The position numbers were made by a program, and so were the translations under genes. Source: Ancistrus triradiatus (Eukaryota > Chordata > Actinopteri > Siluriformes > Loricariidae). From it: a DNA stretch of 64,000 nt. The DNA lies in assembly GCA_025084515.1 (NCBI GenBank), contig JAJAGP010003144.1, positions 19,198-83,197 on the forward strand. Direction: 5' to 3'. Below, piece after piece: positions 46,601-58,700 of this stretch. Within the stretch, counting starts at the first letter, position 1. Every line of letters starts with the position of its first letter. The notes under the pieces were generated by a model that ran no database searches, was not told the origin of the DNA, and was given only the letters and a program-made list of their open reading frames with translations.

Positions 46601-49600
46601 CGAGTATCTGTGGGATGTGCTGGACAAACAAGTCTGATCCACAGACATTACTGTGCACTACAGTCCAAACAGACGCATCAGCTTTGGTCTTTTGTAATTT
46701 GCAGCGCAGACACTCTGTCTACAAATCAAGATTTGAGAATGCAATCCCTGCAGTCTGAACATAGCCCTTGTTTCTGTCCCACCCAGCTTGCTCAAAAAGA
46801 CATCCATCTGGTGTCCCTCTGAGGCACCAGGAGTCTCTACAAAACCCACAGATGCTCGTGCACACCCCCCACACGTACACCACATCACAAACGAGGGATG
46901 GAGCATGCTTAGGACCCCTTATATTATTACATTACATCGTCTATAATTTAGGCAGGACATGGTTTTGTAAGATTGTTGCCATCGATATTTTTAGTTTTAA
47001 TGCCAAGCTGCCACTGTTAGGTCCTGGAGTGAAGCCCTTAACCCACAGTTGCATGGATTGTATCAGATGTAAGTCGCTCTGGGTAAGAGCATCTGCTAAA
47101 TGGTGTAAATATATACTTAAATATTCAGCAGAGGATAGCAGAAGCATACGATTGACATAAACACTGTGTGCGTCTCCATTGCCATGGTCTGGCACGCACA
47201 CACAGTTTTGCTGGCAGGCATGAAAAATGGGTTAGTTATGCATTATAGATCTGGATGTGGTCTTTTCAAGAAGTCTGACCAGATCCTCTTACTTGGTAGC
47301 AAGGTTTCGTAAATGGAGAACTGCAATACTTGCACCACTTTGCCAACTGACATTTTGCAGGAAATGTTTACTTTGAGTGATACTCTTATTTTTCTCTTTT
47401 TATAGTCTGTGCATGTTCAAATAACATGATCATTGTCAACTATGGTCTCCACTGGCTTTTGACAAAGTCCCAGGACTTTTTAAATGGGGAATTCCCTTTA
47501 AAAATAAGCATACTATAGGGTTTTACTTCTGTATTTCTTTTAAAAGGGGGTTTATAAAAATTATTTACACGGTTGAGTAAGTTGGACAGAAGTGGTGGTA
47601 ACGGATGGTTACAATGTACATGGCTGTGACATTGCTGGGGTTTGAACCGGGGTTCAAATGTATTAAAAACAGAAAAGCGTGGCCTGTAGAGCTAGTCAGA
47701 ATCCTACTAATGCAAGTTGACCTTAAACCAGCTAGGGCTTTTTTTCAGGCTCGGAGATGGTGCTGAAAAAGTAGTTTTGTAACTTTGTTTCGACACGTGA
47801 CTCTTCACAGCAATGTGTTACCATGCTGCTGTGCCACTGTCTTTTAATGAGGTCATCCACAGTTTCAAGATATGTAACTGTACAACAGTGTAGTCATAAA
47901 TCACCCTGAGTGGATCTATGGACCTATGTTCAAGCATTAGGCTGGTCATCTGAAAACTTAGAAAGCTAATCTGAAAGACTTTTTGGTGACGCTTTACAAC
48001 AAGGGTCGCAAATGGGCCTTCTGCTTCACAGTACAGCATCTTAACCCCTGCCAGTTATTAATCAGAAACAAAGACTTGTTCATGTATTTATTTAATAGAT
48101 TCAAGCTTAACATGTTTATTGAAAAATCTTGCAATAACTCACCCTCCTCCGGTTATCTGGTGTTGAAGTGCTTAGACTCAAGATCCCGGAGTGACTCTGT
48201 GTATCGGACGACTTGATGCCGATGTGCATATCTGACATTTTACTTGAACTGACTCCATGACTTATTAGTTTAGACAAATGAGTTTCGTTCTTAGATTTAT
48301 CATCTATGCCGCCCAAGGAGGTTGGGTCCCTTTTTGAGTCTTGGTCCTCCCTAGGGCTGCAACTAACGATTATTTTAATAATCGATTAATTGGTTGATTA
48401 TTTTTTCGATTAATCGATGAATCGGGGGGGAAAAAAAGCCTTTCCATGTCTTTATTCAGAAATATAACATTAAATAACACAGCAAATAAGAGCTTACAAT
48501 AAATGAATAATAACAAATTAAATTTATTAATAAATTAAAATAACAAATTAAACAATAAAGAAAAAGAAGTGCATCTCTGATGCAAACACTACATACAAAC
48601 TCATTCACGCTCTTTCTTTAGGAACTTTGCATTGCAAGCCAAAAATGTTAGCATGTCAACATGCTCCTGGCTAAAGCTTTTTAGAGACTATATTTCCTGC
48701 CGCAGAAAATAGACGCTCAGACAGTGTTGAAGTAGCAGGAATGCATAAATAGGACTTGGCTAGCCTGGCCAATATAGGATAGCTGTCTCTTAACTTCATC
48801 ACTGTCATTATCCAGCTAACAGCATCAACCGTGCTGTGTCCGTTTGCATAGTGTGAGTGCGCCGTTACATTTCCTCCTTTCAAAACGGAACAAACTCGGG
48901 ATATTGTGGTGACTTACGCTGTTGCTGAGCTCCCTTCATCCTCATCGGTGACTCCATGTTTCCGTTTCGAGGGCTGTATCAGCACCGGGGTGCTCCCGTG
49001 CCAGGTCACATCACTTTTGCAAAGCTTTATGTTACACATTTTTTGTTGTGTGAAGCGTGAAGTGCTCCGACACTTTTGAGGACCTCAGCCGAACCTTATT
49101 TTCTGCGTCAGTCATGTTTCATTTGTAGAATTAATTTAATTCTTAACGCTAACTTGTTTTGAAGATGCCACGTCCGCGCCGGCTCCGCCTCGCTCCGGTC
49201 ACAAAGTGAATATAAGTAACGTAAGCGGATATGATAAGGCGAGGGAAACCTCGATCATGCGACACAACGAATCGATAATGAAATTCGTTGTCAACACTTT
49301 TAATAATCGACTATTATCGATTTTATCGATTCGTTGTTGCAGCCCTAGTCCTCCCAAGGTTTCTTCCTCATAACAGTAAGGGAGTTTTTCCTTGCCACTG
49401 TCACCCTAGGCTTGCTCAATTTGGGTTTGGATGTAGATATTAGGAGATAATCTAAACTTGTAAAGTTGCTTTGAGACAATGCTCCATTGTAAAAAGCGAT
49501 ATATAAATAAATCTGACTTGACTTGCTGCAGACATTCCTGAACAGGAACAGAGACTGTTGCAGTGCTCTGTCTGAGAGAGTGTTATGGACACCAAGCGTT

Positions 49601-52600
49601 TAATTTTGTCCATAGATGAAGCTATATACATGGGTGCAAGGCTTCGCCTTACTTTGTTTTACTGATTTGTCTCTAGCTCACAGGGAGCATTCAGTAGATT
49701 TAGTAGATGAAAGTACAAGCTTTCTATGAGGTGTCCAGTGACACTTGTACACATGAATAACTAAGCAATTTCATAAAGCTATGAATGTATGTAAACAATC
49801 AATAATAGTAAGAGTAACGTCAAGATTTTCTCAAGCCCAGCCTGTTGTTAATGCTCGGACTAAAATGTGGAAAAAAAACTTAATAATTGACTGCACCTCC
49901 GGCACCAGACTGGCTACTCAGAAGGTCAGCAGGAGTGCCACTGTACACTAGATCTGTCTTTCAGTGGCCCAGATCTGTTGTAGGTGACCTACTTACCATT
50001 TCACCTGAGAACTTCCTGAGAATAATTAATGCCCAGCACTGTGATACTGGCAGACAGGAGGAAGTTGCTTCCCAACATGTGCTTTCTCCCAATACAGTGA
50101 TTCATTAGCCTATTTGTGCAACATTTATTTCTGTTCCACAGTGTTAATTGCTGTTAAAGTGGTGTAGATTAGTGGAAGCAAGGATACCTATTGCCTCAAA
50201 TCCACATGGTTCCTGGAAAATGTCACAAGCAAGATGTCTTACCATTTCTTGATCATTTTAATTCGTTTTATTTGTGTAAGCGAGAACGTTTCCTGGAATG
50301 ACCCCTCCTGACTTGTATGTGTGTTTTTGTATGTCTAGACTGTCCTCATTAAACGAGCGGTTCATCGTGAAGCAGAAGAGAAGCCGGAGCAAGAGGAGGA
50401 GAAAAGCTCGGATGAAGGCTTTATGGGGATGACACCACTGCTGCAGGCCCATCATGCTATGGAAAAAATGGAGGAGTTTGTCCATAAGGTCAGATACAAA
50501 ACACACAACACAAATCCAACCCGAATCGTTCACTGAAGACGCCCATGTGTGCCATTTCAGTTTTCTTCACATTTTATAAGCAAAGATGCACACGCTGCCC
50601 TAGGGAACTTGAATGCCTGTACTTGTGAATGCAGATGAACCCCAGTTAGATGCAGACATCCAGCTTGCTTAATATCACTGGAGCAGCTGCTTTTCTCCCA
50701 CTGGAACCGAGATGATCAGCATGCAAACCTTGCCAATATTCATTACCCATCTCCTCTCTTTAGACTCCTCGCAGTTCTATTCATAAGCATGCACGTGCAT
50801 TTAGGAAGAGGCACTTCTGATTTCTGTTGTTTCCTGGCACGGCCAAGGTCTGTTGACTTTCAAGCCCCTTTCCCCACTTCTCTTCTTTTCCCACTTCCCA
50901 TTTTGTAGACGAGTGGTGCTACGTTAACAGCAAGTCTTTGAGTGAGACTCTTTTTGTACTGTTTAATCTCAGCACTCAGCTGCTGCCCCATTAAATCCAG
51001 AATGTGGAGTATAGTTTTGAGAGAGCCAGTTTCCAACAATGCTGTGCCTCGGCTGAAATTGCTCACTGCAGGCTTTCAGTTACCACATTAATCATCCCAG
51101 ATGATGCTTTGCACTTACTCAACTACCTCTCTCCTTCAGAATGATGACAAGGCAGTCCCGGTTCGACATGCAAAGTAAAAAATGAACCGAATTACGTGCT
51201 GGACCTCAGGAAATAAATCCAGACACATTTACGTCCGAATATCCAACGATTTGAGTCTGTGGGTGCTCTTACAAAACTAGGTATTGCCCAGTCTGAAATC
51301 GAGTAATGGTTATGCTCAACTGTAAAATGGATCAGAAAGGGGGAAAATTGGCTGAAGGATGCTCTCAAATATAAGGGATGTAACACTGAGAGAAATTAAC
51401 ACTGAACACTGTGCACACAGAGGGTAATTATAATGATATTATTCTGACAAAAAAAAAAAGAGGGAAAGGACATTTATTGGAGAAAACTGTAGTCGGCTCT
51501 AGCATCCTGTTAGGCCAACTCTAGCCCAGATACGAGATGAGATGCGGTTGAGCATTGGAGGCAGATGGGTTCTGTATGGTTTCCTGTGGCACATTTGCCC
51601 ACAGCTGTTGCAGTTGCACCTATAGATCCTCATCCACACAGCAGTTGGCCCAGTGTGTCACTCTACAGCAAAGGCAGGATTGAAGCGCTCACCACGAAGC
51701 CTTCATACTCTAACCCGACCTCCATCAGATCCCAAACAGAACCTGGATTTGTCTCTAAAGACGACATGGTTCCAGTCTGTAGCAGGCCAAGCCACTACGC
51801 CACTACAAACAATGGCAGAATACGTAATGGATGCTGTGACGACAAATTTCCTTTTGCTAAACATCTGGAAATGGTCTGGGCCAGGAGTGTGTAGTGAAGG
51901 TGCCATCTTTGTCTGGATGGTGGACAATTAAACTGTGGGAGCTGTTAAACTGTGGGTGGATCAAACATCCTCTGGTGGTCTGGCTGGACTATCCGGAGCC
52001 TGTTCGCTGTGTATTCGTTCCCTCACGGAACCAGTGCTCCCAACACCTCAGGACAGCTAGGTCAGAAAAGCCTACGTGGTGGCCAGAATGCCTTCGAGTG
52101 CATCATAGAGGCATGTTTAACAGTCAGCAATCTCACCAAGAGGTACACTACCCAGAAGTAGCCTTATATGGGCAGTGGGGGAAGCACTTTTACGCCCTCT
52201 TGTGGCAAGACCCAGTGCCTATGTCCGAAGGCAGGGGATGGGGATCAGTGAGGTGTTGTGCTGCAGCAGCGAGTTCTGCCAAGACCTGCAAAGACTGGCA
52301 CCCCATCCAGGGTGCACTTGTTTGGTTTCCAGTGAATTCTGAGATTAGTTAAAACAACCGAAAAAGCTATTTAAATGATTAATGTCAAAGAACTATTTCC
52401 TGTGAAGTGAATCCAACATGTTTTCTGTTAACCAACTAGTGAGTAATCAATAGTACATGGTGTACATTGGCTGAACTGTCTCATGGGATGATACAACAGT
52501 GTGTCCTGTTCCTTTCAGATAATTCACTAAGTAAAACTTCTTACTGTTTCGTGAAAGTTTAAAACTAATAGCTAGACTTTGGATACAGTGTGGCTGTTCT

Positions 52601-54768
52601 ATCACTGGTTAGAAGCTTCGGTTTGGTCTGACTACTTATAATAGTGTAGATAAATTGGTCAAGTGTCAGTTCTTCCGCTATACTCCCTAGATCAGGCAGC
52701 CCCTCAGCCGGTGTTTTGACATCAAGGTTGTGCACACAGCTGCCTGGACAAATATTGACAAATGATTAAAGGAGGCCTTATTCTACATTTGTGCAAGCAC
52801 ACACCCTAATAGCACTAAACCTTGAGCCATGTCTGTGGGTGAATGTAATGCATGTTTTGTTCAAGGGAACATGAGAATAACGTTCTGAAAGTTCATAAGA
52901 AATAGACTTGAAATCCAGTTTATAGGTCCTCACTGCCATTTCTGTACCTTGTGTATGTCACTTATTCTGGTCTTTCATCTGTTATTATGTCTGTTTTTTC
53001 TTCCATCATACCTTTTTCTTGCGTACCGTCTGAAGATGTGGGAAGGCAGATGGCGTGTTATTCCTCATGATGTGCTGCCTGACTGGCTGAAGGACAATGA
53101 CTTTCTTCTGCATGGCCACAGGCCACCAATGCCCTCCTTCAGAGCCTGCTTCAAGAGCATCTTCAGAATCCACACAGAGACGGGCAACATCTGGACTCAT
53201 CTTCTAGGTGAAACACTGTTGGATTACACACAGTATATGACTGTCCCAGTGATACTTGTATCTGTTATTACAAACTAGACTGTGGACAGATTGGGAAGTG
53301 GTTTCTTTGTCAGTTTTGACAGTTGAAGGTGTGATAACATGACTTGGCGTGTTGGCCAGTTGGGTAACATTCCACAAGAACCAGCAGCTTGCTTAAGCAC
53401 AATGCAAAGCTGCTGCTTTTTGCAACCACCAGTCATGAACTCAAGTAAAATGCAGTAATGTTTCAATGAAGACCTAGCTATGGTCCCTGAGGATTGCCAG
53501 CTTGGCACACAGACAGTAGTGTGTGGGCCATTTTATTGTTAAGATTAGACACTTGTTTTCAAACGTTACTTTATTGAAAGTCAAACAAGATCTAACCAAA
53601 TAACACTAGTGGAAAACCAAAACAAAACCCTGGACCACTCTCTATGACTGCATATTATAAGTTACAGCTTTACTGTAATCCCCACAAACCCATCTGTACT
53701 GGATTTGTCCAGCTATATATGGTATTGGATAAAAGCTTTAAATACACAAGGTTGTACTGATTGCATTGTAGAACTGTGTGTCACTCTACAGCAAAGGCAG
53801 GATTGAAGCGCTCACCACCAAGCCTTCATACTCTAACCCGACCTCCATCATATCCCAAACAGAACCTGGATTTGTCTCTAAAGACGACATGGTTCCAGTC
53901 TGTAGCAGGCCATGCCACTACACCACTGCAAACAATGGCAGAATACGTAATGGATGCTGTGACAACAAATTTCCTTTTGCTTAGCATCTGGAAATGGTCT
54001 GGGATGGGGTGTGTAGTGAAGGTGCCAACTTTGTCTGGATGGTGGACAATTAGATGTAGAACAACAGTTAATAAATCCATAGCTTATTTTTTTCTGTTTT
54101 ATTTCACTATAATTTCACTGAATAACTGAGATAGGGAAGTTTCTAAGTTGGAGGTATCAGTAAAAAAATCTACTGGATATCAAATTCTGGTTTTAGTTTA
54201 TCAAAAGACCTTAAATGATCTGTCTTAGATCGTTCCATGACAAGTGTTATTCAATGTAAAGTCTTCCCACTGCTTAAACCCTGGGTAAGAGATCCCTTCC
54301 AATGGTGAAAGTGCAATATAATGTCGTTTACTGTTCCCCCAACCCAAAAATGTCCTTTTCAAGTCATTTACTGTCTCCTCTCCAACAGATGTATATTCCT
54401 TTGTATGAGTGTAATCACTCCTCTACTTATTGTATTATAAGATGAGTAAATTATTTGTCAAGCCCAGTCTTTTAAACGACATTTACAGCCTTTTTCCTGA
54501 CATTCGTGCGTACCATTTGCTATTAAGTCTCTCATGTTTACAGCGTACACAAGCACAGCTGCCACCTAGTGGGCAAAATGTCTAAAAAAAGGACTAATGT
54601 TCACTTCAGTAATGTTTCGGTCAGAGTTCGTGCCCATCATGGAGCTATTAAGATAACATCATTAACAAAACATAGATATGAGGGTAGGGCATTACCATGG
54701 AGAGATAATAAAACTGAAAAACATGTTGATCTGAACACCTGAAATATTTTGGCAGCTAGTGATGATCG

Positions 54769-54800
<32 letters not shown>

Positions 54801-55683
54801 CAATCAAGAAGGCAGTGACAGAAGTGTCTTGGTACAGCAGAGCACCAAAAACTCTTAAGGAATTTAGTGTTCATTTTCGATACTTTAATGAAAAATACAA
54901 TTGATTATTTATTTATGATTATATTAAATTCAGTTCAGGGAACTGGGGCCTAACTGGTGGCACAGGAGGGCAGGAACCCTAGACAAGGCAGGAACCCTAG
55001 ACAGGATGCCAGGACCCACACAGGACCACCACAGATCAGGTACAATTTGGATGGTGGATCATTATCAGCACTGTTCCAAAGTGCTGTTGGACTTTAACAG
55101 CCAAGTATCAGTGCTGGATAGAAAATGGTCCACCAGCCAAATATATCCAGCCACCAGCATCTGGAAGACAGTGTCCTGTGAGCACTGATGGTGTATTAGA
55201 GGATGACTGTCTCTGACTTTACACCAACAAGGTGGAGCGATATGGTGGATGTGTCTAATAAAGTGGACAGCGAGTGAGTAGTGTTTTAAAACTCCAGCAG
55301 CACTGCTGTGTCTGGTCCAATCGTACCAGCTCAACACACATTAATACCGCCACATCAGTGTCACTGCAGTGCTGAGAATAATCCACCACTGAAATGGTAC
55401 CTGGTCTGTGGTGGTCCTGTGGGAGTCCTGACCATTAGAGAACAGTATGTAGAGACCCCTCATTCAGAACCGATAGAGGTTCTACAGCCCACATTAGAGC
55501 AGTGTGACAGCATGGAGCATCCACTATAAATGGTTATTTCACGTACATTGTCAACTTGGTACCCAAGCTCTGAGGGCATTCATGGTAAATGATTGGCACT
55601 GACCATCCAGCTTATTAACAACATTATGTAAGTTTTCTTTCATTGACATAAAATGTAAGTCGTGTGTATTGTCATTTTACCCT

Positions 55684-55732
<49 letters not shown>

Positions 55733-58700
55733 TTGCGTACAGCATCTTTCATTTCCTTCTCACAGTTAACCTTTGTTGCTTTTGTGTCTCTAGGCTGTCT
55801 GTTCTTTCTGTGTCTGGGCATTGTGTACATGTTCAGACCCAACATGTCGTTCGTGGCACCATTTCAGGAGAAGATAGTGATTGGTGCATTTTTCCTAGGA
55901 GCCATCCTCTGCCTATCCTTCTCCTGGCTATTCCACACTGTCTACTGCCATTCAGAGGGCGTCTCCCGTATATTCTCAAAGTCAGTACCCACTACTACCA
56001 GGTCTTGGCTTATAAGCATAGCAGTGTGGTGCACAAAATGCATTCTGTCTAAATATTTTTCTATGTCTTCTCATCCATACTTCCTGTGTATTGATTGTAT
56101 TCATGAACCTTAGTGAGAGTGGCCTGTATTGATTAGGTGACTGTTTGATTGACAGTCTGTATACATTTTATTACATACACACTTTATTAGGTACATCGTG
56201 CTAGTACCGGGTCAGACCCCTTTTTGCCTACAGAACTGCTTTAATTCTTCGACGCATAGATTCAACAAGGTGCTGGAAACCTTTCTCAGATTTTGGTTCA
56301 TCCTGACATACAGTGGGGCAAAAAAGTATTTAGTCAGCCACTGATTGTGCAAGTTCTCCTACTTAGAAAGATGACAGAGGTCTGTAATTTTCATCATAGG
56401 TACACTTCAACTATGAGAGACAAAATGAGAAAAAAAATCCAGGAAATCACATTGTAGGATTTTTAAAGAATTTAGTTGCAAATCATGTTGGAAAATAAGT
56501 ATTTGGTCAATAACAAAAGTTCAACTAACTTCAATAGTTGAAGTGTAGCTATGATGAAAATTACAGACCCCTCTCGTCTTTCTAAGTAGGAGAACTTGCA
56601 CAATCAGTGGCTGACTAAATACTTTTTTGCCCCACTGTAATGGCATCATGCAGTTGCTGCATGATGCAAATTTCCCATTCCCCCACAACGAGTGGTTATT
56701 TGAGTTCCTGTCAGCTCAAACCAGCCTGGCCGTTTCTGTTCTGACCTCTGGTCTCAACAAGGCATTTTTGCCCAGTGAACTGCTGCTCACCAGATGGTTT
56801 CTCCTTTTCCTGACCATCTTCTGTAAGCCCTCTAGATGGCTGTGTGTGAAAATCCCTGTTTCGGAAATACTGAGACCAATCTATCGAGGGTCAGCAAACA
56901 TGCCACGTTCAAACTCACTGAAATCACCTTTCTTCCCCATTCTTGATGCTCGGTTTGAACTTCAGCAGCTGTCTGGGTGCAATAGAACTACTAAAAATGG
57001 ATGTGTCCTACATTGACATCAAGGATTATAAGTTCATTTTTGTACTTTGCATTAATTTGCTTCCCTCAGTGACAGTATTACACTATATATTGTCTTACCA
57101 TCAAGGGGATTTCAAAAACGGAACAAAACGTGTATATTTATTTAAATAAGATGGCAACCCAAAGCTTAAGGTAAACAACAAGAAACCTAAAGAGCCTATA
57201 GAAAGGCGTCTGCATTTCCCTGTCATCTTTTCATTCTCCAAATGTGATTTGAAGAAGGCAGGGCATGATCTTAGGCATAAGCCATGAGATGGGCAAAGAC
57301 TGGCTGTCTGTCAGACGTCTCTGTAGAAAGAGGTGAATATTAGGAGTGCAGATGTTCAAAAGCTGATTTTCCTGCCTTGGATCCATGCTAGAAACAATCA
57401 GCTAGAGTAAATGAATACTCACTCTGCCACCCTGTCTTTGTTTTGCTTAGGTTGGACTACTCTGGCATAGCGTTCCTCATCATGGGTAGCTTTGTGCCCT
57501 GGCTCTACTACTCCTTCTACTGCTCCCCTCAGCCCTGCTTCATCTACCTGTTAGTGGTGTGTGTCCTGGGCCTGGCCGCCATCACGGTATCACAGTGTGA
57601 CTTCTTTGCGACGCCGCAGTACAGAGGAGTCCGAGCTGGTACGTAATAAGAGTTTGCCCATCTTAAATAGTAAAAGAAAAATAGAAAATCAATGTGTGTC
57701 TGTTGATATTAAAGAGATCTACATATGGGGAAACACTACAGACTCTTGGTGCACGTAATATAGTATTCGGACAAAGTCCAGATCTCATAATGTGCCATTT
57801 CACAGAACGTATTGTGGACTGTGGATGCGAAGCCACATTAATACCTGTGTGTGGACAAAAGTATTGGGACACCTACAGGAGCTTTTGTCATGCAGTTCTA
57901 AATTCATAGGCATTCATATGGAGTTGGCCCCCTACTGCAGCTATAACAGCTTCCACTCTTCTGGGAAGACTTTCTAGAACATTTTGGACTGTCTGCGTGA
58001 GATGTTTGCTCATTCATCCAGAAGAGCATTTATAAGGTCAGACACTGATGCTGGAGAGGGCCTGGCTCGCAGTCTCTGTAATCTCTCTAGTTCATCCCAA
58101 TACTGGGGCACAGTCATGCAGGAACAGAAAAGCACCTTCCCCAGACTCTCTTCACAACATTGGACTCAAACAATTGTCCAAAATGTCTTGCTGTGCATAA
58201 GCATTACGATTTTCCTTCACCGGAACCAAGGGGCCTAGGCCAACCCCTGACAAATGACCCCACAGCATTAGTCCTCCTCTACCAAAGTTTGCTGGCACAG
58301 TGCAGTCAGGCACAGTAACGTTCTTCTGGTATTTGCCAAACTCCGACTCGTCTACCAGACTGCCAGATCGTGAAGCGTGATTCGTCACTCCAAATAACGT
58401 TTCCATTTCTCCAAAGTCCAGTAGTAGCATGATTTACACCACGCTGTCTGACACCTGGCATTGTTCTTGGTGGTAAGGATTGACTCAGCAATGGAAAAAC
58501 CCATGCCATGAAGCTCTGGGGGCACGGTTTTTGTGCTGATGTTGATGCCCGAGGACGTTCCCCACTTAGACTTTAGTCTAAGTTACAGTGATTCCTCAGT
58601 ACGAATATAATGCATGTGTTGTGTTTTTCTGTGAGGAGCCAGGCTTAGCTGGTCTGTGGATTAAATGCTAAATGGTTTATAGAAGTTATCTAATGTGTGT

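Larger units (their letters stand above)
48170..49530 (-). repeat. Dispersed repeat 'R1', copy 4, split by hAT
   Basis: The left half is 48170-48351 ('catctatgccgcccaaggag') and the right half 49348-49530 ('cctcccaaggtttcttcctc', 'gctttgagacaatgctccat'). The 996-bp hAT between them separates the halves exactly at an 8-bp duplication. Confidence 0.88.
37685..50338. other. adipor2 intron after ATG exon (12.7 kb)
   Basis: Donor gtaaga, acceptor gtatgtctag. It contains two TA-flanked MITEs, two R1 copies, a near-full Tc1, a nested hAT, two truncated SINEs and a Tc1 remnant. The stretches 43140-43960, 44140-46370, 47120-48160 and 49530-50338 show no recognised repeat. Confidence 0.8.
53208..55793. 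other. adipor2 intron 3
   Basis: 2.6 kb, with a Tc1 remnant (53775-54058), a poly-A run (54771-54800), a dispersed DNA-transposon repeat (54995-55530) and a GT microsatellite near the 3' end. A CTCF-like motif lies at 54561. Confidence 0.8.
55981..57450. other. adipor2 intron 4
   Basis: 1.5 kb, over half of it a Tc1 derivative with a MITE inside. 56975-57450 shows no recognised repeat. Confidence 0.8.
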
